From: Nilaparvata lugens
Taxonomy: Eukaryota; Arthropoda; Insecta; Hemiptera; Delphacidae
Length of the DNA stretch: 64,000 nucleotides
Assembly: GCF_014356525.2 (NCBI RefSeq)
Contig: NC_052507.1
Location: 4,390,509-4,454,508 of the forward strand
Direction: 5' to 3'
Below, piece by piece: positions 31,852 through 42,068 of this stretch. The translations under genes were made by a program, and so were the position numbers. The notes beneath the pieces were generated by a model that searched no databases, was not told the DNA's origin, and saw only the letters and a list, made by a program, of their open reading frames with translations. The first letter of the stretch is position 1; each line of letters starts with the position of its first letter.

Positions 31852-32398
31852 ATATATCATTTAAACTCATGTTATTTTAATTATCCACTGCATACTGCTG
31901 TATATTACTGAAAGTTGATTACCCTGATCTACTTTCAGCCTACTCCATTTTATTAATCAATAATTTGATCTTATCTACCTATAGAATTATTTTACTCCAT
32001 TATTTTTCTGTTTTTTTTTTTTTACTCTTGAATATTCATATAATTAGAACTTTTACAATATTTCCATTCATAAATAAATCCTTAGTTTAATTAATGGAAT
32101 TAACGTTTTGGTAGAGAGTTAGTGGGGAGGATATTTTTAATATTCTTTCCGAAGAATGGACATTGATATGTTCAAAGCTCCGCCAATTTTTATAGATGCA
32201 TAACAATATAATTATCTATAGTGATTATATTACAAATTGCTTTCTTCATATCATATCCAGTTCAATAATTAATTTCTTAGTCTATATTATGTAAATTCAT
32301 CTATAATTTTGCTGTATTGTAAGCTATTGTATATAAGTGTATAAGCCAGTATATATTCTAATCTACATAAATAAAGTACTCAATCAATCAATCAATCT
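31852..32398 (+). mobile_element. family L LINE 3' UTR and tail
   Basis: The most complete family L 3' UTR here. It has AATAATTTGATCTTATCTAC, a T-rich stretch near 32013, GGTAGAGAGTTAGTGGGGAG, AAAGCTCCGCCAATTTTTAT, ACATAAATAAAGTACTC and (AATC)n. Other 3' ends: 1673, 20811, 30005, 34310 and 48838. Confidence 0.85.
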
Positions 32399-32435
32399 CT
32401 CTCACTCTCTCCCTCACTCACTCCCTCAGTCTCTC

Positions 32436-32504
32436 TTATGGTTGTGTGGTAGAGAGGACCAGGAGTCCTAACTCCGCCCTAATAAAGGCATATAATCAAT
32501 CAAT
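32436..32504 (+). mobile_element. second LINE-type 3' tail
   Basis: GTGTGGTAGAGAGGACCAGG, CTAACTCCGCCCTAATAAAG and an (AATC)n tail. It looks like a short 3' end of another non-LTR family with AATAAAG close to the tail. Confidence 0.5.
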
Positions 32505-32963
32505 CTCTCTCTCTCTCTCTCTATCTCTCACTCACCCTCTCTCTCTCACTCTCTTTCTTTCTCTCTCACTCTCTCTCCCCTACTACCATGTCATTTGAAG
32601 TGTGTTATTTATCTTGTCGGAAAATTGTTTCATGCTCAGTGGTCCAGTTTTTTCTAGTTGGGAGACTCCTCTATATGATACGTCACTGGAGAAGGGAAAA
32701 GATAATTTTATTGTCTTGGGGTGGTCCTATCAATTTACGTGCTATATCTGTTCAAAGTTGGTTACATCAAAGAATGGGATACCACAGGAAATCATGACTT
32801 GGATTCCATAGGTTTTATCTGAAGGAAGCTCGTAATCAATGTCAATTGTGAACTCCTTGTTCATTCATTCTTTTCCGTCTTCCATTGAGAATTCCATCAA
32901 CGATATATATATCACAGTTTATTTTACAGCTCCAGCCGTTTCTCGCATCCCATCTGCCATTTA
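32505..32963. other. CT microsatellite then unassigned stretch
   Basis: CTCT repeats to about 32580, then sequence with two overlapping 69-codon ORFs without known domains. Confidence 0.4.
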
Positions 32964-32999
32964 TTGACCGAACGAAGTGAGTCTGCCATTATAATTATG

Positions 33000-33345
33000 T
33001 TTATATGTTTATATGTTTATATGTTTATATGTTATATGTTTATATGTTTATATGTTTATATGTTTATATGTTTATATGTTTATATGTTTATATGTTATAG
33101 TTTATATGTTTATATGTTTATATGTTCATATGTTCATATGTTTATATGTTTATATGTTTATATGTTTATATTTTATATGTTTATATGTTTATATGTTTAT
33201 ATGTTTATATGTTATATGTTTATATGTTTATATGTTTATATGTTTATATGTTTATATGTTTATATGTTTATATGTTTATATGTTTATATGTTTTATGTTT
33301 ATATGTTTATATGTTATATGTTTATATGTTTATATGTTTATATGT
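33000..33345 (+). repeat. (TTTATATG)n octamer microsatellite
   Basis: About 40 units of an 8-bp repeat with a few 7-bp or altered units. It seems to have expanded from the TGTTTAAATGTTCATATG of family B. Because 24 bp equals eight codons without a stop, all three plus frames stay open and give the peptide repeat MFICLYVY. Confidence 0.95.
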
Positions 33346-33617
33346 TGCGCATTTACGGCGAAGCGCGGTAATAGATTTTCATGGAGTTTGACAGGTATGT
33401 TCCTTTTTAAATTGCGCGTCGACGTATATACAAGGTTTTTGAAAATTTTGCATTTCAAGGATTATATGGAAGGAAAAAGGAGACTCCTTCATACGCCAAA
33501 ATAAGAGTGAAAATCAGACTATAGAATTATTCATCATAAATCAGCTGACAAGTGATTACACAGATGTGTGGAGAAGCCAGTCTATTACTGTATTTGTATA
33601 AGGTCTATATTTCCAAT

Positions 33618-33845
33618 CAAAGACATTAAAGAGGTATGCATCTTTAAGTTGGGTTTACACCAAAGCTATTAAAAAAATAGTTATAACTTAATCCTTATAG
33701 ATTCTATTAGATTGAATGGAAGTTGACAAACACATATGTTCATCAAGTGTATGATAAGTTATGTTCAATCTAATATAATCTAAAAGGATTGAGTTATTAT
33801 CATTTTTTTAATAGATTTGGTCTAATCGCAGCTTCAAGGTCTTTG
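33618..33845. mobile_element. hAT-like MITE with a nested inverted repeat
   Basis: Ends CAAAGACATTAAAGA and CTTCAAGGTCTTTG, with flanks TTTCCAAT and GTTTCAAT (six of eight identical). Inside are ~75-bp inverted arms (GGGTTTACACCAAAGCTATT and AATAGATTTGGTCTAATCGC), apparently a second MITE. The ends match the element at 44228. Confidence 0.6.
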
Positions 33846-34309
33846 GTTTCAATATTTTGTTTTGCAGTATTATTATGCGTGCCCATCAGTATCAATATTC
33901 TCACATTCGAAAAAACTAATTTAATAGGTGAATAAAAATTAACAAATATGAACTAGATAATGCTGGAGAAATTAAAATATTTTTGATTCTAAAAAATTAA
34001 TTGTCTTCAGATAGAAAGATCATCACGGAACTGGATGAGTTATATCATATGAAATACAAATTCAAACGTGAACTGAGTTTGTTAACATTTAAAACAGTTG
34101 ACATCTGGTACTTGTGGATGAGAATACTGGGTGAGGTCTACTGTTCACAGAGCTACTAGTTACGATTATTCCAGTCTCCCTGGACCAGATTTCTATTCAT
34201 CATAATAGTATATACCTGTTTGCTCGAAAGATCGGGCGTCTAATTCTCCTTCTTTTTCCAGGTGGATCCTAATTCAGTATCTTTTTGGGCCACCTCTCAT
34301 ATCTCATCT

Positions 34310-34373
34310 CTCATCTCTCATCTCAAGTGTATAAGACAGTATATATTGTAATCTACATAAATAAAGTACTTAA
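34310..34373 (+). mobile_element. family L LINE 3' tail, short
   Basis: GTGTATAAGACAGTATATAT, ACATAAATAAAGTACTTAAT and CAATC. It ends exactly where the minus-strand reverse-transcriptase fragment begins. Confidence 0.65.
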
Positions 34374-34736
34374 TCAATCTCTCATCCTCTGTGCATGTCC
34401 CAACCAAACAAGGCGCTTCTTTTCAATCTGCTCCAGTGTTGTGTCCAGTTTCCCTATTCTGTTCCTTATCTCCGTATTCCTCACTCGATCCATCCTTGAA
34501 ACACAACAACTCCGGCGCAAGAAATCAATTTTCACAGCATTTATTCTTTCAGTGTCTCGTTTTGTTAATTCCCTAGTTTCAGAGCCATAGAGCAATATAC
34601 TCGGTACAATGGAATGATAAATTCCAATTTTTGTCAATGATATATTTGGAAAAAACTGGAGTAGTCTTTGTTCATTGTTATAACCATGATAAGTTACACT
34701 TTTCAGATCAATTCCTAATTCTTCCATTTCTTTGCG
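34374..34736 (-). pseudogene. non-LTR reverse transcriptase C-terminal fragment
   Basis: About 120 open codons containing IYHSIVPSILLYGSETRELT, RINAVKIDFLRRSC, RVRNTEIRNRIG and LVWLGHAQRMRD. The LLYGSE...W and WLGHxxRM blocks are the thumb/C-terminal signature of LINE-encoded endonuclease/reverse transcriptases. The palm with its catalytic motif is missing, and the 3' side is cut by the family L tail. It is a truncated copy, not a host gene. Confidence 0.8.
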
Positions 34737-35114
34737 GCGTAATACTATACTATCACGCTTTTAGACTGAAACACCGTGTTAATAGAACTTCAACAAATTT
34801 GCCAAAGAGTAAAATTTACTCTTATATCTACTCTATATTTACTCTAATATTTAATACTGTGTTGATGGTGTTTATTGGTTGAATTTGTCAATGTTAATGA
34901 AGCCTCAATATAATCATAGATAAACCGTCTCCATTCTTCCTAAAGCCTTTTTTCTAATGAGTCTCTGCAAATATCATTGGTTCTTGAAGCAATTTCAATA
35001 TATTGGCAGAAAGAAATGCTTTTGTTGCTTCACCTGTCATCAGATCATTTCTTATGACATTATATTTTTGATAATTTTCCATTATTCAAGAACTACGGAT
35101 AGGTAAATGCAATC
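34737..35114. other. unassigned stretch
   Basis: AT-rich; three closely spaced ATTTACTCT/ATCTACTCT repeats near 34810-34850; otherwise nothing recognised. Confidence 0.4.
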
Positions 35115-35270
35115 ATAGATGATGATAAAAACAATATAAGAATCTTGAAGTACCCTTTATTTTTGAAAACTTTAAAATAGTTCAACAATTATATTTGAAT
35201 AGTTGAACTATTCTAATTTTTTTTTTAAATAAAGTGTACTTCAAGACTTTTATATTGATTTTATTATTAT
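35115..35270. repeat. AT-rich inverted repeat (MITE-like)
   Basis: CTTGAAGTACCCTTTATTTT and its near inverse AAATAAAGTGTACTTCAAG, with inner arms ATAGTTCAAC and GTTGAACTAT, form a long hairpin. No target duplication seen. Confidence 0.55.
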
Positions 35271-35610
35271 GTTGATGAATTATATAATAGAACAATAGGA
35301 ATGATATTGTCATGCTATTGATGTTGATTATGATTAGCCTATGATGTTGATAGCTAAGAGTCAACTGATTCAAATATTGATAAATTGGAATTGAAAATTA
35401 TAGATCACTTGATGTTAGAAATGTGTATGTTTATGTATATTATAGTTTGAATTGTCTCTTTTCTATTTGTAATAATAGCAACATTATATTTTAATGGTGA
35501 AACATGTTGTAATAAAATAATTCAAAAAAAGGGTACTGAGATTTATATTTCTATTCATATAGTTTAAATGTTGGCTAAAAACAGTAGCTCCGTCTTTGTC
35601 TAGTCGCTAA
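35271..35610. other. unassigned stretch with dispersed repeat
   Basis: At about 35493-35545, ACATGTTGTAATAAAATAAT followed by TACTGAG is repeated in inverse at 54005-54050 and in part at 51219. It is a dispersed repeat of unknown type. Confidence 0.4.
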
Positions 35611-35783
35611 CGGCCGTTTTCACACATACCGATTCCATGACGGTACGGCACGACGCGACACGTCAGGTTGAGAAGGTCTCCGATTGGTTGATTCCTAATC
35701 GTCCTAATAAGCCAATCAGATAGCTTACTGTCCTGAAGTGTCGTGTCGTGTCGTCGAGAAATCGGTAAGTGTAGAAATAGCCG
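35611..35783. mobile_element. GC-rich MITE
   Basis: Ends CGGCCGTTTTCACACATACC then GATT, and AATCGGTAAGTGTAGAAATA then GCCG, are imperfect ~24-bp inverted repeats. The body contains GTCGTGTCGTGTCG and its inverse GCACGACGCGACAC. Confidence 0.75.
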
Positions 35784-36054
35784 ATATCTGAGCGTTATCA
35801 ACATTTGATGAAATGTAGCTGAGTGTGTCGTGGGCTCAAATCACACAAAACCTTTTTCAAGTTTATGTTGAATTTTGTCCAAGTATTTATCTCATCTCAT
35901 CTGTAATACTCATGTATATGTCACATAATCGTGTGAGTTATTCACGCACAAAATTAAAACTTATGAGAACATCATTCTGTGAGAAATGGATCTTCTCAAA
36001 TCTTTCGCATCTCAAGTGATTTCAATATTCACCACTATGGCCCGGTTGCACAAG

Positions 36055-36416
36055 ATTCAGGATTCAAGATTTCTTTATTGCGAAAAACATTTATATACAA
36101 ATGCATAGCATCGTCATAATAAACTTAACATGGTGAAGAAAAAGTATTTACATTCATAGAAATAAAAATTCAAACACAAGCATGAAAACAGCAAACAAAA
36201 ATACCCTCAAATTAAAGACTCCTCTTTTCTATACGGGCATTTTTCTATTAAAATATTTCTCATAGTTCTCTTAAATTTACCCGCTTCTAGCTCCTTCAAA
36301 TGTGCAGGAAGCTTATTATAAGCTCTTATACCAAGCTCCTTAAAGCAGTTCAATGTATTTGCATAATTGCACTGGTTCACTCTGAGAGATTCAGAATTTC
36401 TTTTGTAATGGTTGAA
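36055..36416 (-). mobile_element. LINE 3' fragment inside MITE
   Basis: Minus-strand LINE end: a coding fragment (36207-36410) followed by a 3' UTR and a tail reading CAATAAAGAAATCTTGAATC. It is nested inside the GGCCCGGTTGCACAA MITE and therefore younger than it. Confidence 0.75.
36207..36410 (-). pseudogene. LINE reverse transcriptase extreme C-terminus
   Basis: Sixty-seven codons ending in a stop at 36207-36209. They include LRVNQCNYANTLNCFKELGI, RAYNKLPAHLKELE and FKRTMRNILIEKCPY. The pattern FKELGIRxYNKLPxHLKxL...F+...L is the C-terminus of insect Jockey/BS-like or related RT families. This LINE differs from family L. It is 5' truncated and too short to be caught as an ORF with a start codon. 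Confidence 0.7.
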
Positions 36417-36552
36417 AGCCGGTTAAATTTCAACCGTGATTAACTTCACGAGAACCAATCAGAGAAGGTGTTTTTGAGAAGTCGGCTGCTCTGATTGGTT
36501 CTCGTGGAATAAATCACGGTTCAAATTTAACCGGATTTTGTGCAACTGGGCC

Positions 36553-36845
36553 TGTGAGTTAGAGATTCCCAAACGTTTAAACGTTAGGTCTTATGTGAGC
36601 ATCATCCAGCAAAAACATAATTTCAAACTTTTTAGCTCTTGAGAAACTCCTATATCCAGTTGTGAGTCAAGAACCGTGAATATTGCCTGGTCAGCCATAG
36701 GTCACAAAGTAAAACATGATAAAAAACTTTTTGTCCCTCTGATACTTCAAAACTATTGGCCAATGTCTTGTAACGTTACAGAATATTGTTTGTGGACTAG
36801 AATCGATTTGGCTTTTCCCAAATTACTTCGGCTCCAGGAACAGGA
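36553..36845. other. unassigned stretch
   Basis: No element recognised; the open frame entering the minisatellite downstream begins here (36676) without a known domain. Confidence 0.35.
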
Positions 36846-36980
36846 AGGGAACACGGAATTGGGAGAGAGGCTGGATGGGAACACGGAGCTGGGGAGACGG
36901 TTGGACGGGAACTCGGAGATGAGAAGGAGGTTGGATGGGAACACGGAGCTGGGGAGGAGGTTGTATGGGAACACGGAGCT
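36846..36980 (+). repeat. 33-bp minisatellite
   Basis: Four to five units like GATGGGAACACGGAGCTGGG GAGGAGGTTG. As 33 is a multiple of three, the open frame gives an 11-residue repeat (GNTELGRRLDG). The frame stops right after the array, and I treat it as non-coding. Confidence 0.75.
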
Positions 36981-37339
36981 GTGAGAAGGAAGGAGAACGG
37001 AGGCTGTATGGGAGTAGGGAAGGACTAAGGAAGCAGTAAGGCAGTCGGATGGGAGTACGGAATCAGCTATGACGCAACAAGTTAGTTGGGTGAAGGGGCG
37101 GAAGGATATTGAAGCTACGTGATGGGGCTATCTCGTACACTTTAATTAGATTTGAAGACAATATCCCCTGGTTCCGTGATCCCTTCAGACTTCTTCTTCC
37201 TCCTCCAATCGAACCAATAAAATAGCAACAGCGTTGTTAATTAATTCGAACAATATTGTGCCAAGGCAGCTGCCCAACTATAATGGTGGTCCATTGATGA
37301 TCAATAGGGTCAACTCAATGATTAACTGTATTTATCACT
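36981..37339. other. unassigned stretch
   Basis: GGAGTA/CGGA-rich continuation of the minisatellite to about 37070, then sequence with no feature. Confidence 0.35.
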
Positions 37340-37545
37340 CAGTTATGGCTCATCGGTGAGTTAGTACTAAACCCAGTCTATGTTGTGAACTAACTCGGGT
37401 TAATGGACTGTATCCTGGTTCGTTGTTAGTTCAAACTAAATGATAATCATCCATTAGTGATTTAGTACCAAACCTAGTTTATGTTGTGAACTACCTCGGG
37501 TTAATGGACTGTATCCTGATCCATTGTTAGTTCAAACTTAATGAT
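37340..37545 (+). repeat. 101-bp tandem duplication
   Basis: TGTTGTGAACTAACTCGGGT at 37382 and TGTTGTGAACTACCTCGGGT at 37482 begin two aligned units that include TTAATGGACTGTATCCTG and TGTTAGTTCAAACT. Confidence 0.8.
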
Positions 37546-37612
37546 GATCATCCATTTGCAACCCTTTCAGTTAGAGGGTCGTATTTGTGAACAGTTCCTG
37601 AGAACGATCTTA

Positions 37613-37815
37613 AGTTGCATACAGACTTTCGCTCTGCTCCGCAACCGAACGTCACTCGAGCAGAGCGATTGATGATCGACCGGGGAGCAAGAGTGGAACG
37701 CGAGAAGAGCTTACATCTCCCGTAACGTTCATGATCGGTGCGAGTGCAAGGCGGGGGCGGAGCGATTGCGGAACGAGGGCGGAGCGGGTTGGAGGCGCGT
37801 ATATCTGTACGCAGC
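37613..37815. mobile_element. GC-rich MITE (family M3), copy 2
   Basis: Same element as 3573-3754, about 90% identical by eye, with AGTTGCATACAGACTTTCGC at the left and TCTGTACGCAGCT at the right. It has an extra GGCGGGGGCGGAGCGATTGC block. Confidence 0.8.
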
Positions 37816-38133
37816 TCAAGTGAAACAAGATTTGATTACCCATCAATCAACATGAGGAACTGATAAGATCTATCGCGATGTGCAATTAGACGTGCAAGAC
37901 TTCCCAATCTCTCTGTAGCACAGTGGAACCTGGATTTGGTAAAATCAGTTTCAGTACATTTTTTCACAGCTCTTGCAATGTATGTTGTTGTATAAACTCG
38001 AATGTTTGTTTGTCTGTTTTTAAAAGCTGTATGGTGTCGCAGTGGTTTAAACGTCAAAGAAAAGTCTCAATTTAGTATGAATGTGTGCAAACATACACAC
38101 AAATATACATGCAGTCCCTTAAAACCTAAGAAG

Positions 38134-38323
38134 CATAGCCACCTCTAATACAAGGCCCCGGCCTACTATATTGCAACGTCGCAGTGTAGGCCTAGAATCT
38201 AATCTGAAACCTAAACAGCTGTTATTTTTAGAAATCTTTTTCACCAATCATGTATTTGATTCTAGGCCTACACTGCGACGTTGCAATATCGTAGGCCGGG
38301 GCCTTGTATTGGAGGTGGCTATG
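38134..38323. mobile_element. MITE with ~65-bp inverted arms
   Basis: CATAGCCACCTCTAATACAA/GGCCCCGGCCTACTATATTG on the left and the inverse CAATATCGTAGGCCGGGGCC/TTGTATTGGAGGTGGCTATG on the right. The inner arms include CAACGTCGCAGTGTAGGCCT. The loop is about 60 bp. Confidence 0.9.
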
Positions 38324-38439
38324 TAAGAAGTCTATGAATATAAGATCTACAGCTGTGCTTAGTGAGAGAAGTTGTGTGTATTTTTGGGTTCAAAATTTTA
38401 TAAGATAATTTGATTTATCCAATATGAAGTGATAATTAA

Positions 38440-38775
38440 GTATCATATTTAAATATAGTTTGGTATTTTAATTTCTCTAAATTCAAAATGTTCAGGCTTC
38501 AGAGACCCTAGATCCCTAAATGGAGGAGCTACAGAGCATCCTTGAAGAAAGCTCTCTACACACAGAGATTCTTCATGAATCTTCATATTTATTTTTGGAC
38601 GAAAATTGAACTTGAACGTTTTACAGTAGAAACATAACCTATATTTTGGACATTTTATTAATTTATCAAAATTTGGGAATGGAATAGATTTGGGCCAAGC
38701 CTGTTGTTCCTTCCTAATCATATTTATATGGTTTGTGATTCTGTGCACGAATAAATAAATAAATATGATTGAGTG
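38440..38775 (+). repeat. unknown dispersed repeat with (AATA) tail
   Basis: Ends ATTCTGTGCACGAATAAATA then (AATA)n. The inverse (TTATTTATTTATTCGTGAAC then AGAATAT) occurs inside the satellite at 39980, suggesting a short retroelement 3' end. A 99-codon minus ORF has no known domain. Confidence 0.4.
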
Positions 38776-39095
38776 AATTTGATTGAGAATAAAGCTGGTG
38801 TCAAAACCTGAACAAAAAAGCTCGCATGTTGGAGTAGTCTATATAGGTTCTCATTTCTAATGCAGGAAAAGATACTATTCGTTTCGAGAGAATATACGAA
38901 ATCGACAAACAGTTATAGCGTGTTGAATGCTGCTAAAAAAGAAAAAACATTGAGCGAAAAACTGTCCCAATTTTCAGCCAACTCAAATTATTTCCACATT
39001 CGATCAAGCTGTAAGTGCCGCACGAGATTGGAAAAAAACGGACTGCGTCCTGATCCTAAATTACTAGTCAGGCTGCTATTGGCAGCTAGCTTTAA
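38776..39095. other. unassigned stretch
   Basis: An 81-codon plus ORF (38860-39105) without recognisable domain; no repeat seen. Confidence 0.35.
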
Positions 39096-40400
39096 CAGTG
39101 GATAAAAGATAGAAGAAATCCCATAGATTTGTAGAATTTATTCAGTTTGGAAGCTTTGCATTAAATTGAGGTGCTGTGTATCAAGTTGAAATGATACTGT
39201 ATCATTTTGTGTTGATACTGTGTCCTGCGTGTTGATACTGTATTTTTTTGGTGATACCATAGAGAAAAGATAGCAAAAGAAGATATCCCATGGTTTGTAG
39301 AATTCATTCAAGCTTTTGAAGTTTTGTATCAAATTATGTTGTTGTGTATCATATTGAGATGATACTGTATCATATTGTGTTGATACTGTATCATACGCGG
39401 TGAGACAGTATATTTATGTGATACTGTATCATTTATGGTGATGCCATAGAGAAAAGATAGCATAAGAAGATATCACATGGTTTTTAGAATTCATTCAAGC
39501 TTTTGAAGTTTTGTATCAAACTATGGTGTTGTGTATCATATTGAGATGATACTGTATCATATTGTGTTGATACTGTATCATAAGTGGTGAGACAGTATAA
39601 TTTTTGTGATACTGTATCATTTATGGTGATGCCATAGAGAAAAGATAGCATGAGAAGATATCACATGGTTTTCAGAATTCATTCAAAGTTTGGAACTTTC
39701 GTATCGGATAATGGTGATCAATATCGAATTGAGGTGATACTGTATCATATTGTGTTGATACTGTATCGTGCTGCATCTTTTTCTGGTTATAATGTATCAT
39801 TTATGGTGTCACCATAGAGAGAAGATAGCATAAGAAAATGTCCCATGGTTTGTAGAATTTATTAAAAGTTTGGAAGTTTTGAACAATATTACGGTGTTGT
39901 TTATCAAATTAAGATAACACTGTATCATACTATTGTGTTGATACTGTATCTTACGTGAAAATACGTTTTTTTTGTAATACTTTATTTATTTATTTATTCG
40001 TGAACAGAATATATAATATTATATACTATATCATTATTTGTAGTGATTCCATAGATAAAAGATAGCATGAGAAGCTATTCCATGGCTTTTAGATTTCATA
40101 CAAAGTTTGAAAGTTTTGTATCATTATTATGGTGTTGTGTATCAAGTTGAGATAATACTGTATCATTTTGTGTTGACACTGTTCCATGCGTGGTGATACT
40201 GTATCATTCTTAGTGATATCATAGAGAGAAGATAGCATGAGAAGATATTCCATGGCTTGTAGAATTCATTCAAAGCTTGAAAGTTTTGTATCATATTATG
40301 GTGTTGTGTATCAATTTGAGATGACACTGTATCATATAGTGTTGACACGGTACCATGCGTGGTGATACTCTATCATTTCTGGGTGATACTTTATCATTTA
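39096..40400 (+). repeat. ~187-bp tandem satellite, about seven units
   Basis: CCATAGAGAAAAGATAGCAT marks unit starts near 39258, 39445, 39633, 39813, 40050 and 40220. Each unit repeats GATACTGTATCAT several times and contains GATATCCCATGG. The 40050 spacing is enlarged by a (TTTA) retro-tail at about 39970-40020. The CCATAGAGAAA...AAGATATCCCATGG block equals the terminal repeat of family M2 (42185 and 61439). Confidence 0.85.
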
Positions 40401-40401
40401 T

Positions 40402-40614
40402 TAACAGGTAATATTACATCGGAAATACCTGTATCAGCTATTATCTATATTAGACAGAGAATCAGCAACGATATTCTCCTATCTCTCTCTTGGGGTATGT
40501 GAGGGAGGATGTTGTAATATCAGCTATCCTCTATATAAGGCAGTGGCAAGGCAGAGAATCGGCAACGCTGTTTTCTATCTTTCTCAACTGCCGTTATAAC
40601 GTGGACCCAACTAG
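40402..40614 (+). mobile_element. M1 element, right part
   Basis: Includes AGGTAATATTACATCGGAAA, CCTGTATCAGCTA, TCGGCAACGCTGTTTTC and ends CGTTATAACGTGGACCCAAC. It has an internal partial duplication of the TCAGCTAT...GAATC(A/G)GCAACG block. Confidence 0.7.
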
Positions 40615-40779
40615 TCTTGCATGCACATCATGCACACAAGAGCTTGTTAGAACAAGCCGTTCTATAGTCGTTAGAACGTTCACATAGGACGTGTGTCGCA
40701 TATTCACCAAGCACAAAAGTCATGCTGCATGCTCTGCTTTCTGTGACAGTGAGAGAGTCATATTAATCTGGCAGCATTT

Positions 40780-42062
40780 GTTCAGATAGGTAGCATTGAT
40801 GCTTTCTACAAAGGAATACTGACAGTTCATAGTGAGGAAACCTACAATGCGTTTCACTTAAAACTGTCAGCATTATTTGAATTGTGGAGCATTGATATTT
40901 TCCATAAGGAATACTGACAGTTGAAACTAGACAAAACCACAGTGACTTTCACTTAAAACTGTCAGCATTATTTGAATTGTGAAGCAATTATGTAATTCAT
41001 AAGGAACTAGCCGTCAGGCTCGCTTCGCTCGCCATATCCGTCTAGCCAGGGGGCTCCGCCCCCTGGACCCCCGACTGGATCGTCCAAGAATGAGATTAGC
41101 AGGCTCGCTTCGCTCGCCTGCATTTTTATCATGTTAGGGCAATCAAGTCGGGAGTCCAGACTAAACGTCTGGCTAAACGGATATGGCGAGCGGAGCGAGC
41201 CTGACGGCTAATAATATAATATTCCCAGGATTGAAGTAGCAGTGCCCAATCAATTTTCCGCGATAAATGCTTTTAAATCTTCAACTTGGTGCCAACCTAA
41301 CAAAGTCAACTCAACTTAATGCCAACCTGACAAAATTATTAATTTAGTTGCCAGTTAACAACTGTTTCGAAGAGGTACTCTATCTAGATTATAGTTCTAT
41401 AGTAACATATGATATGGAAATTTCAATTATAATTAAGAGAATGGGAGAAGAAGAATATACAGGCTAAAAGACGAACTTTAAACCCTTAAAAAGGACCCTT
41501 AGGGTTAAAATATTGCCAAAAGATTTCTTAGTGCGCCTCTAAAGGGTCAACTGAACATACCTACCAAATTTGAACGTTTTCGGTCCGGTAGATTTTTTGT
41601 TATGCGAGTGAGTGAGTGAGTGAGTGAGTGAGTGAGTGCCATTTCGCTTTTATATATATAGATACTGACAGTTCAAAGTGAGGGAAACTACAGTGAGTTT
41701 CACTACAAACTGGCAGCATTGTTTGAATTGTGAAGCATTGTTATTTTCCTTAAGGAATACTGACAGTTGTAGCTGAATAAATCTACAGTGAATTTCACTT
41801 AAAACTGTCAGCATTATTTGAATTGTGAACCATTGTTATTTTCCTCAAGGAATACTGACAGTTGAAGCTGAAAAAATCTACAGTGAATTTCACTTAAAAC
41901 TGTCAGCATAGTTCATATGAGAAGCATTGATGTAATTCATAAGGAAAACTGACAGTAGAAACTGAATGAAACTACAGTGATTTTCACTTGAAAGTGTCAG
42001 CATTATTTGAATTGTGAAGCATTTATGTCTTACATAAGGAATGCTTACAGTTTGAAAGTGAA
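40780..42062 (+). repeat. 95-bp tandem array, about seven units
   Basis: Units read CATAAGGAATACTGACAGTT ... CACTTAAAACTGTCAGCATT ATTTGAATTGTGAAGCATT, with starts near 40810, 40903, 40998, 41747, 41844, 41937 and 42034. Each holds an inverted pair ACTGACAGTT/AACTGTCAG. The third unit carries Helitron A copy 2. Confidence 0.9.
41007..41662 (-). mobile_element. Helitron-like element, family A copy 2
   Basis: 656 bp, minus strand. 5' TC at 41662 (TCTATATATATAAAAGCG) and 3' CTAG at 41007 after GGCGAGCGAAGCGAGCCTGA. It is inserted between A (41006) and T (41663) of GGAATACTGACAG in the 95-bp array, with no target duplication. It carries the same internal inverted 3' end as copy 1 (ends CTAA at 41208-41211). 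Confidence 0.9.
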
Positions 42063-42068
42063 ATCTCA

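Larger units (their letters stand above)
32964..34159 (+). mobile_element. Helitron-like family B, copy 1, expanded and interrupted
   Basis: Starts TTGACCGAACGAAGTGAG and ends GGTCTACTGTTCACAGAGCT then ACTAG before T. The body shares GTTGCGCATTTACGGCGAA and TCAGCTGACAAGTGATTACA with the four other copies. It has been enlarged by an 8-bp microsatellite (33000-33345), a hAT-like MITE (33618-33845) and an undefined insert to about 34100. Confidence 0.65.
36039..36552. mobile_element. MITE with GGCCCGGTTGCACAA ends, split by a LINE
   Basis: Left GGCCCGGTTGCACAA (36039) and right TTGTGCAACTGGGCC (to 36552) are inverted. The second internal blocks CCGGTTAAATTTCAACCGTG and CACGGTTCAAATTTAACCGG are also inverted. 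The left arm is split by the LINE fragment at about 36055-36416. Confidence 0.8.

Noticed and set aside
33000..33400. Overlapping ORFs of 89-163 codons (MFICLYVY repeats)
   Set aside because: They arise from an 8-bp microsatellite open in all frames; no domain and no composition of a real membrane protein gene.
36676..36984. 102-codon ORF with an 11-residue repeat
   Set aside because: The repeat comes from a 33-bp minisatellite; the upstream half has no known domain and the frame ends at the array edge.
39096..40400. CRISPR-like array
   Set aside because: Repeats are long (~187 bp) and spacers are not unique; the genome is eukaryotic in character.
40780..42062. CRISPR-like array of 95-bp units
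   Set aside because: Whole units are repeated, without unique spacers; it is an ordinary tandem satellite.
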